Origin: Undaria pinnatifida
Taxonomy: Eukaryota; Sar; Phaeophyceae; Laminariales; Alariaceae
Assembly (NCBI GenBank): GCA_012845835.1
Contig: JABAKD010000015.1
Location: 9,425,967-9,489,966 of the forward strand
DNA: 64,000 nt
Direction: 5' to 3'
Position 1 is the stretch's first letter; each line of letters opens with the position of its first letter. The notes below the pieces were generated by a model. That model searched no databases, was not told the DNA's origin, and worked only from the letters and a program-made list of their open reading frames with translations. Positions 1-11,411 of the stretch are shown here, piece by piece. Made by a program: the position numbers and the translations under genes.

Positions 1-109
1 CGCGTATTACTGTTGGTCAGAAGTGGGCATGGACACACACTGGACCCTAAACACCGAATGGAATCCCGTGATACTGAAAAGTGGTATAACACTTTAAGTC
101 GACGAGGTA

Positions 110-425
110 TCAGGCAGCCCAACCGCTGTATGTAGTTCGTAGCCGCGGGTTGGTTAGTTGTGGGAACGGGGGAACTATGATTTTTTTTTTCTTCTCCTTT
201 TATGCTGTAGTTGAGTGAATACCGGCGGCCCCGTGAGTCAGTTTGCACATTTAGATCATTTCACTTCAGTGCATTCCTCCTATCGTGCATTTTTGGTTGG
301 AAAGCGTAGAGTTTCCCGGATGAATTTTGATTTCATTTGGTTGGGTTATCGGATCTTCCTAGGGCTCCAGCGCCTTTTTGTGACCACGGAATCTAGCCTT
401 TTTACAAGAAAGAGTTAATGTGAGA
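110..425 (+). repeat. Dispersed SINE-like repeat (Rep-A), copy 1
   Basis: About 315 bp that recurs at 49866-50145 and 53063-53320 in the same orientation, and in pieces on the minus strand at 54890-55558, 56060-56115 and 60160-60265. The 5' part reads cagcccaaccgctgta and the 3' part ends in gagttaatgtgaga. The 3' end runs directly into a CAA-type microsatellite, as in the copies at 53 kb and 55 kb, so the microsatellite is probably the element's own tail. I see no long ORF and no clear tRNA B box. Retroposon status is inferred from recurrence, a fixed 3' end and 5'-truncated copies. Confidence 0.6.
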
Positions 426-800
426 CGACGACGACATCAACAACAGCAACAACAACAACAACGACAACAACAACAGCAACAACAACAACACCCACACCCA
501 CACCAACACCAACACCAACACCAACACCAACACCAACACCAACACCAACACCAACAACAACACCAACACCAACACCAACACCAACACCAACACCCACACC
601 AACACCAACACCAACACCAACACCAACACCACACCAACACCAACACCAACACCATCACCAACACCAACACCAACACCAACACCAACACCAACACCAACAC
701 CAACACCAACACCAACACCAACACCAACAGTAATAGCAACAGCAATAGCAACAGCAACAGTAACAGCAACAGCAACAGTAACAGTAACAGCATACGAGCA
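425..800 (+). repeat. CAA / CACCAA microsatellite tract
   Basis: Begins as imperfect (CAA)n with CAG and CGA variants, changes to a long run of the hexamer ACCAAC, and ends as (AACAGT/AACAGC)n. All six frames read as homopolymeric or dipeptide runs, so the long ORFs here are composition artefacts. It abuts the 3' end of Rep-A. Confidence 0.95.
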
Positions 801-1071
801 AGGTTGTCATCAGGCAGGGGCAAAAACTACCAGGGTTCAAATATGAAAAACTGCAAACCAAATCTTGCAGGTACATATCCAACTTTCAGCAACGTGGCCG
901 TATCCTGAAATCGACATGAAATTATCTGTCGTTTTGGTGAGCTCTAGTGGTATATAGCACTGAAGTAAGGTACATGCACCCTGCATCATTTTTGCGTTTA
1001 AAGGTATAGCATTGCTGCTGTGTGTTGTGGAACTATGGGAATTCCCTAAGGAGTGTAGGTAGGTGTAGTTC

Positions 1072-1494
1072 TGTTCGTGATAGCGGCCGTGTGTATCGAC
1101 TGAGTTGCGGTAGAACATCTGATTGGATGATTTGAATAGCGGAACTGTCGATCTGAGGTTGCCGAGCTAGCACATAGGCATACTCTTTGTGGTGCCGCGG
1201 TAGTTCGGTAAATTGTACACACCTAAGGGTTATACATTAGACCGTAGGAGAATGTATGGTACATCGAACAATTGTCAGGTAGAATACTCCCGTATTGTTG
1301 ATATAGGTCGGATCAACGGCTTATTGCCGTGATCGGTACGTTGCATTGGTCCGATTGTGTGCATCTTTCCGAAGTGGCGTGGGAGCTCGCAGCCTTTGTG
1401 CTCGCCCCACTCGTTCACTCCACTTCCCGACCTGTCTCTCCAGACCAAGGTCTCATTAATACAGAATCTCTTTCTCCAGAAGTCACGGATTTAC
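1072..1494 (+). repeat. 5' LTR of the copia element
   Basis: Starts TGTTCGTGATA and ends GGATTTAC. It aligns with 6808-7230 at roughly 97% identity. The start is set by the polypurine tract next to the partner LTR and the end by where the two copies stop matching. The end lacks the usual CA, so the true boundary could be a few bases off. Confidence 0.9.
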
Positions 1495-1587
1495 CAACAC
1501 GCTATAGCGCATCAGTCTGTCGCTGCTTCGTCCCGCTGGACTTGTTCGAGTGGTCTGTCGAGGAAGTCTTGATAATTCTGCCTCATC

Positions 1588-2306
1588 ATGGCTGAACTGG
1601 GGAACGAGAATCCTGCGGTCAACCCATCCCAGGATGGATCGCAGGAGGTTGGTGAGAAGATGGGTTCCTCAGAGACACAGTTGTCTGAGCTTGCGACTCT
1701 AGTGTCATCTCAGAGTCGCTCGCTGAGATGCAGCAAGGAAAGGAAGTGAAGTCCTCTGATTCTGAGCGTGTTGCATCTAGAGACACCGGACTAGAGGCTG
1801 GTGCGCACCAAACGGGTGCCACCGGCGGGGCCGCTGGAAGTATGGGCGGCGATGCCCAAGGCTTTGGCGTGTCCAGCATGCGGGTTGGGAGTTGGAGCGT
1901 TAGCTCAGGCTTGAACCCCGTGTATCTGCTGAAAGTCGTTCTTCTGTTCCTTCAGTAAACTTTGGTTCGATTGACGGTACTGCCGGTAGGGCTGCTGTGG
2001 GTAGCCAGTCCGCTGTTCCGCCTGTTTCTTCTCTGTCGAGTGAGTGGTGGGAAAACGTCGCCAGCGGAAACACACTGATTCCTGGGGCTGACATTACTGG
2101 GACACCGGAGAGAAGTTGGGTGGGGGTCCTTTTAAAGTTCCCAAAGCTCCTGTTTTTGACGGCAGCGACGTGTCGTACCCCTCATGGTCGCAGAACTTTC
2201 TGCTGAGGCCCGGCACAACAACCTGTATGAGGCGTTTGTTTCCGAAATTGAGATTCCGATTGCAGACATTGGTTTTGACTTAACCCCCTGGATAACGTAG
2301 GGTTTC
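1588..2306 (+). pseudogene. gag: Copia Gag N-terminal region, frameshifted
   Basis: The first ATG after the 5' LTR (1588) opens an acidic, Ser/Gln-rich frame (MAELGNENPAVNPSQDGSQE at the start) that stops at about 1750. Similar composition continues in another frame to about 1958, where Gly/Ser-rich sequence ends at a stop. No folded domain can be recognised. Position between the LTR and the Gag core makes it the Gag leader. At least two frame breaks separate it from the Gag core. Confidence 0.6.
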
Positions 2307-2309
2307 AAT

Positions 2310-2951
2310 ATGGGTGTGATTCGTCAGGCGGAGATGGCTTGGTGGTTTCTGTTCGACTGCTTGAAGAAGGATAGTCTAAAAAGCATGGTTAGGCACGCTG
2401 GTTCCCCCAGCAAGGCGTTTCGTGTGCTAAAGGATCATTTTCTGCCGTTGAGCCAGAGTCAGATTCCTGTGCAGGAGGAGAAACTGAAGTCACTGCGCAT
2501 GCGTTCGAACGAAAATCCCGCAACCTTTTTTGCATCCGTGAGAGAGACGCTTGGTGTTCTGCAAATGCTTGAAGTCAAGAAAAACGACAGGGAGGTGTAC
2601 AATCTGATGCTTGAAGGGCTGTCGCACGAGTACAAGACTTTGAGCGAGACTCCTGTAGTGTTCTGTCCGAATGACTCATCGTTCATCGAGACTAAAGTGA
2701 GTGAGCGTTACCTAGACTTGCAGGCACAGGGTAGTTCTAAAAAGCACAGCAGTAGTGTTGCTCTGGTGTCTAGGACTGAGAGGAAGAGTAGCAAGAAGTA
2801 CAACAACAAGCCGAAGTCTAACTCCGAGTCTGGTTCGTCCAAGAAAAAGATTTTTCTGGGGAAGTGTTTCAAGGGTGGGAAGAAGGGTCACTCGAGGAAG
2901 GACTGCCTGGCTCGCATCATCGCTCATCCCACACAGACTGGGAAATCCTAG
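2310..2951 (+). pseudogene. gag: Copia Gag core (UBN2 type) with damaged zinc knuckle
   Basis: A 213-codon frame encoding the helical capsid-like Gag of copia elements. Visible hallmarks are an ALK-type stretch (RVLKDHFLPLSQSQIPVQEE), a later Leu/Glu-rich helix ending MLEGLSHEYK, a basic Ser/Lys-rich linker (residues about 145-185) and a C-terminal knuckle. The knuckle reads CFKGGKKGHSRKDC. In the family the pattern is C-x2-C-x4-H-x4-C, so the second Cys has become Gly. Copia Gag packages RNA in cytoplasmic particles; this one probably could not chelate zinc. The frame stops at 2949, so the pol frame is not continuous with it. The start shown is the first in-frame ATG, not necessarily the original one. 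Confidence 0.85.
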
Positions 2952-3173
2952 GCCAACGAGGATGAGAGCGGTGAGAAGTTTGACATTTCTTATTTGGAGT
3001 GTCTGCTAGCACGCGGGTATAATGTGGTTGTGCAGGCATGTGAAGAGTTGGGCAGTATGATGTATGATGTTTTTGGTCTGAAGTGTCTGCTAACATCACG
3101 AGATCTGATTTTGAGCGCCGTCAACAAGGATATGATAATAAAAGCTGTTAACAAGTCTAAGTATTTCGAAGAT

Positions 3174-4619
3174 TAGTACGCGGACACGGGCACTGCTTTT
3201 CACATGACAGATTCTCTCGCTTGCATGAGAGATTTGAAGCCTTGCCAGAAGAACGTTAACGGGATTGGTGGCGTGTCTTGTGAGGTAAAAGTTTCTGGAA
3301 CACTGGAGTTGGTGTTTGTGACTGCTGACAGCGAGTTTTCAGTAGAGCCAAAGAGCATGTTGTACTCCCCCAACTTGGGATACAACCTCTTTTCTCCGAG
3401 CGCAGAGTTTGATGGCGAGTCATGGAGTGGTCTTGGTGGTCCTGATGGTGTCATGACTGCTTTTCAAGGACAAGTCACTTTTGAGAACTTCGATGACATC
3501 CTGATTGCGACTGCGTATCTTCTAGGAGAAGACTCTATTGGTACGTCGTTGGCTGCCCTCACTCCTTCAAACCCCAAGCATGTAAACACGATGCATGTGA
3601 ACGAGTTCCACAACATTTATGCTCATTCGCACGAGCGATTGCTTCGTACTACTGCAGAGCGATTAGGTGCCGAGTTGGTTGGTGACATACATGCTTGTAC
3701 GGGATGTTTAATGTCGAAGGCTATAATGAAAGGAATTTCTCATGAAACTAAACGTAGATCAGATAAAACGTTGGGCAGAGTCTTTGTTGACCTGGGAGGG
3801 AGGAAGGACGTTGCGTCCGTAGGGGGTAAACATTACCCCATGATTGTGAAGAATGATTTCACAAGTGGTGCATGGATATTTTTCCTGGGAAATAAATCAG
3901 ACGCTGGCAGTGCTTTCCGAAGTTTTCTTGCGAGTGTGCGTGCTAATGGGATCCCATCATTGGTTGAGATTGTTAGACCTGACAATGGAGGGGGGGGTTT
4001 CTGGGGGGAATTCGCATCTGTGTGCAATGAGCTTTTGATCAAACAGGAATTCACTCCGGCTTATAGTCCGCAATATGATAGTGTCACAGAGCGTGGGTTG
4101 GGATTGATTGAGGAGGCCGCGATGGCGGCTCGTATTCAGGCGAAAGTTTGTTTTGGGTATGTGCAGTTACCTAACACTGACAAACTCTGGGCTGAAGCTA
4201 TGCACTGGGCTTGCGAAGCAATGAACCACACCACATGTTCTGCTAACCCTGACTCTAAGTCACCGAACGAGTTGTGGTATAGAAAACCTCGTCCTGCTAG
4301 ACCGTATCCGTTTTTGAAACAGGCGTACGGCAGGTGGCAGCGACCGTCGAAGCTGTTGCCGAAGGGTGAGAGTTGCTTTTATGTCGGTCCTTCGAGAGAC
4401 CACCCCCGTGAATGTCATAAGAGTACTTACGAGGGCTGGGGCTATTCAGGAAACGAGAGATGTGACGTGGGAAGTCTTGCCGTCACAGCTCCCTCCACTG
4501 CAACCTTCCTTGCCGATAGAGGTCGCAGAGGGGGGAGGGGAGGAAAGTGGCGACGATGTATAAGCCGAGGTATGGCCGATTGTTCGGAGAGGAGTTGCCC
4601 ACATATTTTTAAGACGTGA
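3174..4619 (+). pseudogene. pol: Copia protease and integrase
   Basis: The aspartic protease motif DTGTAFHM lies at 3183-3206, just after an in-frame TAG at 3174-3176 where copia proteases usually have Trp. The same frame continues as the GAG-pre-integrase zinc region (HSHERLLR ... CTGCLMSK, about 3618-3715) and the integrase core. Catalytic residues are Asp in VFVDLGG (about 3789), Asp in RPDNGGGG (3981-3983) and Glu in VTERGLG (4089-4091), a D-x35-E spacing. The C-terminal region (about 4250-4420) keeps the SPNELWY and FYVGPS blocks. The frame then turns into shifted sequence and stops at 4617. Integrase would insert the cDNA in the nucleus. The TAG and later breaks make it non-functional here. 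Confidence 0.9.
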
Positions 4620-5107
4620 TGTAACGGCTTGTGGTGCAGGAATCGATGAGGTTGTCAGTGTTGATGCAGGCAGTGTAGGCCAATCCCCCTCTTTTTCATC
4701 TTCATCCTCTGAACCGTCTTCGCCTGTGAACAATTCCTCTGATGGAGCAGCTCCCTCTGTGTCTTCTCCAGCGCCTGAGACTGATGGGGAGGGGCAGGGA
4801 GGGCAGGAGGCAGGGGAGGTAGAGATGGGGAATCCGGGAGGGGATGATGTGGTAGAGTCGATTGGGCCGGGAAGGCATGATGATGTAGAATCGATTGGAT
4901 CGGGAGAGCCGGTAGAGGCGTAGGCACCCCCCCCAGCCACTCGTCGTCCGCGGCATGTCGCTGAGCTTGCTGACTTTAACACTCCTGCGCGTGAGAATGA
5001 TGAAGTAAGAGACGGTAGAACTCGGGCACAAACCCGTGCAGTTAACCAGCAGAGCGTACCCTGCCTTTTGACCAATCTAGGACCCATCTCCGCATCAGAG
5101 ATAGTAT
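4620..5107 (+). pseudogene. Copia integrase-RT hinge, acidic Ser/Pro-rich
   Basis: Low-complexity acidic linker (runs of Ser, Glu, Gly and Pro, best frame 4690-4923), followed by shifted sequence with TRRPRHVAELADFN. Copia polyproteins have such a disordered hinge between integrase and RT. It is broken by a stop at 4921-4923. I see no separate gene in it. Confidence 0.6.
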
Positions 5108-6045
5108 ATGCACTTGTATCAGAGCAGAGAGCCGGTGACGGAATCGAATTGCCAAAAGAACTGGTTCAGGATGTATGTTGAGTCAGAGCCGGGTAGCTAT
5201 CAAGAAGCTCAGCAATCAAAGTACGCCAAGATTCGGGAGGTAGCCAGATCTGCCGAAATTGAAGGCTTGATACGAGCAGGAACGTTCACGTTAGCAGTAA
5301 AGGTCCCAGTAGGTTGTAATGTGATTGATGCTAGATGGGTTTCTAAACGGGAAGCAGATGAAAAAGGGAAGATAGTAAAGGCCAAGGCTAGGCTTGTATC
5401 GAAGGGCTTCAAGCGGGAGTATGGTGTGGACTATCTTGAGACTCTTTCGCCTACCGCAAATGCTGCATCTCAGCGATTGTTAGTAGAGTTGGCGTATAAG
5501 TACAACTTGAAATTGCTCCACTGGGATATTGAGCAAGCGTTTGTTCAGTCGGAATTAGATCACGAGGTGTTCATGAAGTTGCCTCCTGGCTGCGGTTCGA
5601 TGTCAGGAAAGTTGTCCGTTTGAACAAGAGTATTTACGGGTTGAAGCAGGCATCTAGAACATTCTACAAGAGGCTAGTGTCGGACCTGAAGAGGATTGGT
5701 TTCGAGCAGTCTACGTCTGCCCCCTGTGTCCTGCGTTTGATGACTGGAGACGAGGTGGTGGGGGTGGTCGTGATTCACGTGGATTATGTTCTGTATGCAG
5801 GAACTAAGAGTCTGGCTAAGGTGGTTGTGGAAGCACGAGGTGACTCTCTTCCTACGAAGAATTTGGGTGAGGTCAAGTTCTTTCTTGGTTGCGAATTTAT
5901 TCGCGACCGCGAGGCTGGCACGATTGAGATTTCTCAAGAAAGTTACGTCAGGAGTGTTCTCGAGAGATCCAATATTTGTCGCACCAGCTCGATCAGTGCT
6001 TCTCTTGCCAACGATAACAGATTCTTGAAGCGGATGAGGGGGTAG
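5108..6045 (+). pseudogene. pol: Copia reverse transcriptase with altered active site
   Basis: Two overlapping frames (5108-5623 and 5620-6045) together cover a copia RT. Recognisable blocks are ARWVSKREADEKGKIVKAKA, RLVSKGFKREYGVDYLETLSP, LHWDIEQAFVQSEL (first catalytic Asp), the KSIYGLKQASRTFYKRL block across the frame change at about 5620, and NLGEVKFFLGCEF. The catalytic box at 5773-5802 reads HVDYVLYAG where the family has YVDDM.YAG, so the second catalytic Asp is Tyr. RT copies element RNA to cDNA. The frameshift plus the lost Asp predict no activity. Identification is firm; loss of function is inferred from the motif. Confidence 0.93.
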
Positions 6046-6050
6046 GAGAT

Positions 6051-6734
6051 ATGCCGTTCCGAGAGGTGGTGGGGTGCCTGATGTGGATCGCCAGCCAGAC
6101 GAGGCCCGACGTTTCGAATGCTGTGCGGGCTGTGGCGAGGCACTCTCACGAGCCAAAGAGAAGCCACTGGAAGGCAGCCCAGAAGATCCTGAATTATCTT
6201 CTGGAAACGGCGCATCGAACTCTGAAGTTCAAGCAGGTCAGTTCGGTAGATATAGGCACGTTGGTGTACGTAAATGCCGACTTTGCGAGCAAGGCCACTG
6301 ACCGTAGATCAGTTTCGGGAGCGATGGTGTTTGTGGCTGCGATACTTGTGGTTTGGATTTCTAGGACGCAGAAATGGGCTTCACAGTCGACTTCTGAAAC
6401 AGAGTTTCTTGCGATGGGCGATGGTGTGAAGGAGGCTCTGTTTGTGAACGGAATGCTTCAGTTCCTGAGTCCTAGTAGGAAGCCTCGTAAGATCGACGTC
6501 TTTGAGGACAACGAAGGAGCGATTGCGCTTGCAGAGAATCCGCTTAGCTCGAGTAGGAGTAAGCACATCGACGTGAGGCACCACTTTCTTTGGAATTTGA
6601 CCGAGGAGGGTATGATCGAGGTCACGCATGTTCCCAGCGAAAAAAAGCATGCGGACATCCTCACGAAGGCTCTGCAGAGAGATCGTTTTGAAGTTCACCG
6701 CGACTTTGCACTTGGCTCGAGGAATGAGAAATAG
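6051..6734 (+). pseudogene. pol: Copia RT C-terminus and RNase H
   Basis: A 227-codon open frame. It starts in the RT thumb (REVVGCLMWIASQTRPDVSN) and continues into the copia RNase H: ADFASKATDRRSVSG (first Asp), TQKWASQSTSETEFLAMGDG (Glu), EDNEGAIALAENPL (Asp) and KHIDVRHHFLWN, ending KKHADILTKALQRDRFE. This is the best preserved part of pol, with no internal stop. It is separated from the RT frame by a stop at 6043-6045 and a frame change. It ends at a TAG just before the polypurine region. Confidence 0.93.
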
Positions 6735-6799
6735 AAGTTTGAGTCGTTTTTTTTTTTTCTTCGGTATGTATTTTTGGTCTGGTAGATACAACAGCCCCT

Positions 6800-6807
6800 G
6801 GGGAGGG
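6800..6807 (+). other. Polypurine tract of the copia element
   Basis: GGGGAGGG ends immediately before the TGT that opens the 3' LTR. This is where plus-strand cDNA synthesis would be primed, and it fixes the LTR start. Confidence 0.7.
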
Positions 6808-7230
6808 TGTCTGTGATATCGGCCGTGTGTATCGACTGAGTTCCGGTAGAACATCTGATTGGATGATTTGAATAGCGGAACTGTCGATCCGAGGTTGCCG
6901 AGCTAGCACATAGGAATACTCTTTGTGGTGCTGCGGTAGTTCGGTAAATTGTACACACCTAAGGGTTATACATTGGATCGTAGGAGAATGTATGGTACAT
7001 CGAACAATTGTCAGGTAGAATACTCCCGTATTGTTGATATAGGTCGGATTAACGGCTTATTGCCATGATCGGTACGTTGCATTGGTCCGATTGTGTGCAT
7101 CTTTCCGAAGTGGCGTGGGAGCTCGCAGCCTTTGTGCTCGCCCCACTCGTTCACTCCACTTCCCGACCTGTCTCTTCAGACCAAGGTCTCATTAATACAG
7201 GATCTCTTTCTCTAGAAGTCACGGATTTAC
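6808..7230 (+). repeat. 3' LTR of the copia element
   Basis: Partner of 1072-1494. The two LTRs are equal in length, with about 14 differences by eye, 11 of them transitions. The right flank starts ttttgcggcgg. Confidence 0.9.
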
Positions 7231-9678
7231 TTTTGCGGCGGATTGACATGACGTCACATGAAACCCCGTGGCGGAATGCTGCCTAGGTCTGTATAACGCC
7301 GATCAGTCTGGAAAGCGTGCCGCTCACGGCCTCAGTCCTAAAACAAACAAAACCAAACGAGGGAAAAAAGAAACCTGAACTTGATCTGACACGAGTGTGA
7401 GTGACTGCGAACCGAGCTTAAGTACAGCGATCGTTACCGTAAGGTATTGTTGGAGGTTTCCTCCGGAGATCTGTTATAATGTACGAGCGCTTGGAAGAGG
7501 ACTGCGCGAGACGAGACTGGTGTTTGCAGGCAGCTGTTGCAACAAGCAGACGGGACGAATCAGCCCGGAGGTACACACGGAGGGAAAACGAACTAGAAGC
7601 GGTGAGAGAGTTGGGACAAGGGATTGGAGACTTGGGTACGTGTATCTAAAATAGCTCTTTATCCGATCGTTACATGGGGAGTCAGCTGGGATCCGTGTGG
7701 GTTGATAGTCTTGCTTGACGCAGGTAGAAGTACGGTTGTAAATGCGCAGGTAGAAGAGCAGCAGCATGCCGGGCCATTTTTGGTTGAAATAATGCATAAA
7801 ATAGAGTGTGGGAGAAAAAAAGGAGCAGTTTAAATATGAATGGATTTTACAGGATGTTGAAGAAAGTTCCATGGCAGTTCAACTCTATTTTATCATGTTG
7901 AAAATCTCGCTTGAAGCAGCTGAAAACAGTATCACGATCCCCACACGCTGCAGGATAACCACAGGCCATATGAGTTATGAGAATCGGTAGTCGTGATCTC
8001 TGGATAGTGGAGGCGACGAATGAGACGCTTAGTAGTTTATACAAAATCAGGGAGTCACGCAGTTCAAACTACGTACAGCAGTACAGAGGGCAAACGAGAT
8101 TCTCCCCGCTTCGACTCACTGTCTTATAGTATGCGATGCAGACGAAACGTTGGTACGTGTGCATCAATGGTATAAATTGCTCCGCAAGACATGTATTTTT
8201 TTTGCTTTCATGCCTTAGTGATCGTGCTTACTCTTGCGACGAGCACTTCTGTATTGTTGTACCAGGTATGTATGCCATTGTGCTGTATACGTGTGTATCA
8301 TATGTTCTGTATGTCGTTGCAGGTTGTGACAGGTCGCATGTACGTAATGTGGCACGAGTAGTGTGGTGATGTCTTCGTGTTGGGCATGTAGGAGACGGTG
8401 CACGTATGGCCTCTGACTGACTCAAAATGCGCCAAAATCAGTTGAAAGCTAGACAAAGTAGACAAATCCAGGAGGCTGTCCAATGACAGGTGCCCTAGCG
8501 TGTGATATGCACTTGGTTTTTATTAAGAGTGCTGTACCAGTTTTGACACCAAACTATTCAGGTACACCTGATTTTGCCTAAAAATATTTTTTTGTTTGTT
8601 TGGGTATCAGTACGTACTCAATCGATAAGGGATGCATACAGCAAGCGATGGTACAACACGATCTCACAACTGGAGTGTATTTTAATTTTAGAGTATCCGT
8701 AAACCAAAGTTTTCAAATTTTGAACTGGGAAAGATATACATGCATCCCTGCCTGCTAGTAAGCCTTGTCTACATGCAAGCTGGGGGGGTATTTATGTCGG
8801 CAGAATGGTGACAAGGGAGTAACATGGACTGTTGAGCCAGTAACATAATGTAGCAGTAAAAATATTAGACTATACATCATTTGCTCATACATATACCTAC
8901 TACTGCTGTATATATGGTCAAAACAGTGTACGGTTGTGAGTATAGAGTATTATATGTATACGTTGTTATTGGGGATACTTGTTTGTTGTACCTTGGACTG
9001 ATTCTACGATAGCCCCCCCCCCAAACCAGCGGTTTTCTTTAACGAACGTTTCACGGCTGCTCGACACGACGAAGGATGCCATTAACTAAATGTTTCTATA
9101 CATTTTCTTGTTTTGCGAATAGCTATCAAACGATGACGTCGGGGTGTCAATGAACACCGTATTTCAGGAGATACGGTCGGAAATGGGTTTCAAAACAGGC
9201 GATTTCGTGAAAGAAAGAAAAGTTGGGGGGGCTACCGTAGAACGACTCCTTGTACAGAATAGTACACAGATTGGTCTTTATACTGCTGGAAATCGTAATC
9301 TACGGGCTGGGTTCTTTGGAAAAATATAGCAAGGGCTGACTAAGTTGTATAAAATGTAGGAAGTAGATTAAAGGATACGAGACCAATAGGACATCGGGAA
9401 AGGAGGATCATCACTACTGATTACGAGTAAGTTCGTACGTGATAAATCACTGCTGTGGAAATGTGCTTGCGTCCATCATACAGGATGAAAATGAGTTCGG
9501 GTCTGTTAGTTGATCTACACTTACTTGTTGAATACTGTGAGACGACCACAAGACAAGGGTTTTTTTCCAGGAAAATTGTTTTTGGCCTTTGTGATGGGGA
9601 TTTTGTGTCTTCGCAGCTTGTACAGGCACTGCAAGGTCGTTCTCACAGGTGTTTCAGAAGTAGTGATACTGCAAAGTG
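7231..9678. other. No gene recognised
   Basis: 2.4 kb after the copia element. Short ORFs (for example 7397-7654 plus and 7474-7872 minus) show no domain or splice support. Around 8980-9040 the sequence ttggactgattctacgatag followed by C-rich DNA resembles, inverted, the sequence at about 60870-60920, so part of it is dispersed repeat. A TACCAGGTA word lies at 8260. Confidence 0.6.
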
Positions 9679-9962
9679 GTTCTAGTTTTCAATTTTGTAT
9701 AGGGAATGTAAGCCTTTCTATAGTTGCTCTTTGTCATGTTAAGAACCTACCGGAATTGGAAACATGGTTTAGGTCCTAGTTTTTTATTTTGTATGAGGAA
9801 TGTAAGCCTTTCTATAGCTGCTATTTGTCATGCTAAGAACTTACCGGAATTGGAAACATGGTTTAGGTCCTAGTTTTTTATTTTGTATGAGGAATGTGAG
9901 CCTTTCTATAGCTGCTATTTGTCATGCTAAGAACTTACCGGAATTGGAAACATGGTTTAGGG
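9679..9962 (+). repeat. 94-bp tandem repeat, three copies
   Basis: Three head-to-tail units, each containing ggaatgtaagcctttctata and ggaattggaaacatggttta. The catggttta word recurs at 9763, 9857 and 9951, an exact 94-bp period. Copies 2 and 3 are nearly identical and copy 1 is more diverged. 94 is not a multiple of 3, so it is unlikely to be coding. Confidence 0.9.
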
Positions 9963-9985
9963 ACATTATCATATTGAAATGGGAA

Positions 9986-10100
9986 GGGGGGAAGCTCGAT
10001 AAGTACGTTGGAATTTTGAGGATTGTAAAGATTGCATTAATAGGGGGGAAGCTTGATAAGTACGTTGGAATTTTGAGGTTTGTAAATAATGCATTAATAT
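9986..10100 (+). repeat. 57-bp tandem repeat, two copies
   Basis: ggggggaagctcgataagta and ggggggaagcttgataagta begin two adjacent units about 57 bp apart. They directly follow the 94-bp array. Confidence 0.8.
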
Positions 10101-10669
10101 TAATCATTGCTGTGTCTTAAATACCGAAGGGGTTCCATACGTTACTCTGTTAGTGAAGACTCGAGCTTTCGAAGGGTTGCATGGATATTATGATAAGGGG
10201 AAAACTTTCAACAAACCAGGAGGGTAAATATACATGTACTCGAAACCTTTCATCACCCCTTTTGTCCACCCACCTTGTCCCAAGTCACTGTTTATACCCG
10301 TTTGGTGGGGTCAACTTGGTGTTACTAGACTCCATCGATCCCCTGGACTCCACTCGTCTCCCTAGACTACATCGTTGGATACCATCTTTACCTTATACGA
10401 CGCAGCTTCGTCGAGTACATCGTGTACCACGCAGCCTCATCGAGTCCGTCGCATACTGCACAGCTCCTACTACGCAACTGCACAGCTCCATTCGTCGGAT
10501 ACAACACAGCGTCGTCAAGTCCATCGTGTACTGCACAAATTCGGCGAGTTCATCTTACTCTACACGACAGCAAAGCGAGAGGTTTCGTCAAAGGGAAACG
10601 GAGGGCGTCCCGGGCAAGGGGGGGGAGGAGTGATTGGAGGGAAGAACTTAATCGGGTCACCAAACGACC
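10101..10669 (+). other. Leader region before the gypsy element
   Basis: C/T-rich and internally repetitive (variants of catcg, cgtcgagtacatcgtgtacc and actgcacagctcc between 10330 and 10560). It precedes the first Gag ATG. It may be the element's 5' UTR or part of an LTR, but I found no matching direct repeat downstream of 18692, so I do not call an LTR. Confidence 0.4.
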
Positions 10670-11314
10670 ATGGCAGGAAGAGGGGGATCTTTTTGGGGAC
10701 CTTTCGGTGCATCTTACCCGAGAGGAGGCCCACCACAGGGTGGCCCTCCACAGAGCGGCGAGGCTGGAGGCCCACCACAGGGCGACCAGGTTGGATGGCG
10801 ACCACAGGGCGGTGCAGGGCAAGGGGCAGCAGGACCGGCAAATCCTGTAGGAGCGGGAGGCGGGTACAATCAGATGTCCCCTCTCTCCCTACCGTCACCC
10901 TTTGGAATCGGAGGACGATGGGGTCCACAGGTAGCCCCAAGAGGAGCACCACCGAACCCTAGATCGCGATGGGGACCGCCGATGGCGCCACCGATGGCGC
11001 CAAGGCCGCCGCAGCAACAACAGCCAGGGTTCGCTGGCCAACAATAGTCAGGGTTTGCTGGCCAACAACAGCCAAGGTTTGCTGGCCAACAACAGCCAGG
11101 GTTCGCTGGCCAACAACAGCCAGGGTTTGCTGGCCAATAGCAGCCAGGGTATGCTGGTCAACAGCAGCCAGGGTTCGCTGGCCAACAGCAGCCAGGGTTT
11201 GCTAGTCAACAGCAGCCAGGGTTTGCTGGTCAACAGCAACCAGGGTTCATCGGACCAGCGGGAGCTCAGGGATGGCATGTACCGTGGGGTGGTCAACCCA
11301 TGATGCAGGGGTGG
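10670..11314 (+). pseudogene. gag: Gypsy Gag N-terminal Gly/Pro/Gln-rich region
   Basis: Starts MAGRGGSFWGPFGASYPRGG and is rich in Gly, Pro and Gln, then runs into nine copies of an eight-residue repeat of type GFAGQQQP. Two in-frame TAG codons (11045-11047, 11138-11140) sit exactly where the other units have CAG, so both are probably CAG-to-TAG changes. The frame shifts near 11310 before the main Gag frame. The region looks disordered and prion-like; I know of no specific function. In cells it would be part of the particle-forming protein. Confidence 0.7.
11027..11243 (+). repeat. 24-bp coding tandem repeat, nine units
   Basis: In-frame 24-bp units of the type gggtttgctggccaacagca encode GFAGQQQP. 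Units differ by synonymous or near-synonymous changes and by two C-to-T stops. It expands the Gln-rich Gag leader. Confidence 0.9.
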
Positions 11315-11411
11315 GGAACCACCCTTCCCTCTAGGAAGTGGTGCATTACAGATCGGACAACTTAATCCGTTATACGACATCACAGGATTATTTTCTAAAG
11401 AAGCCCAACGC

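Larger units (their letters stand above)
1072..7230 (+). mobile_element. Ty1/copia LTR retrotransposon, near full length, decayed
   Basis: A 6.16-kb element bounded by two 423-bp direct repeats. Domain order is Gag, protease, integrase, RT, RNase H; integrase before RT places it in Ty1/copia. A GGGGAGGG polypurine tract touches the 3' LTR. The coding part lies in several frames with frameshifts and stops, the zinc knuckle has lost a Cys and the RT active site reads HVDY instead of YVDD, so this copy cannot be autonomous. I see no matching 4-6 bp target duplication (left flank ends agttc, right flank starts ttttg) and cannot identify a tRNA primer-binding site at 1495. The LTRs differ at about 14 of 423 positions by eye, mostly transitions. 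Confidence 0.95.

Noticed and set aside
402-908. Overlapping ORFs on both strands reading poly-His/Gln, poly-Val/Leu or Cys/Trp
   Set aside because: They are translations of the CAA/CACCAA microsatellite and have no other sequence content.
4446-5087. 213-codon minus-strand ORF opposite the copia element
   Set aside because: Antisense of the copia integrase tail and hinge; composition mirrors the Ser/Glu hinge.
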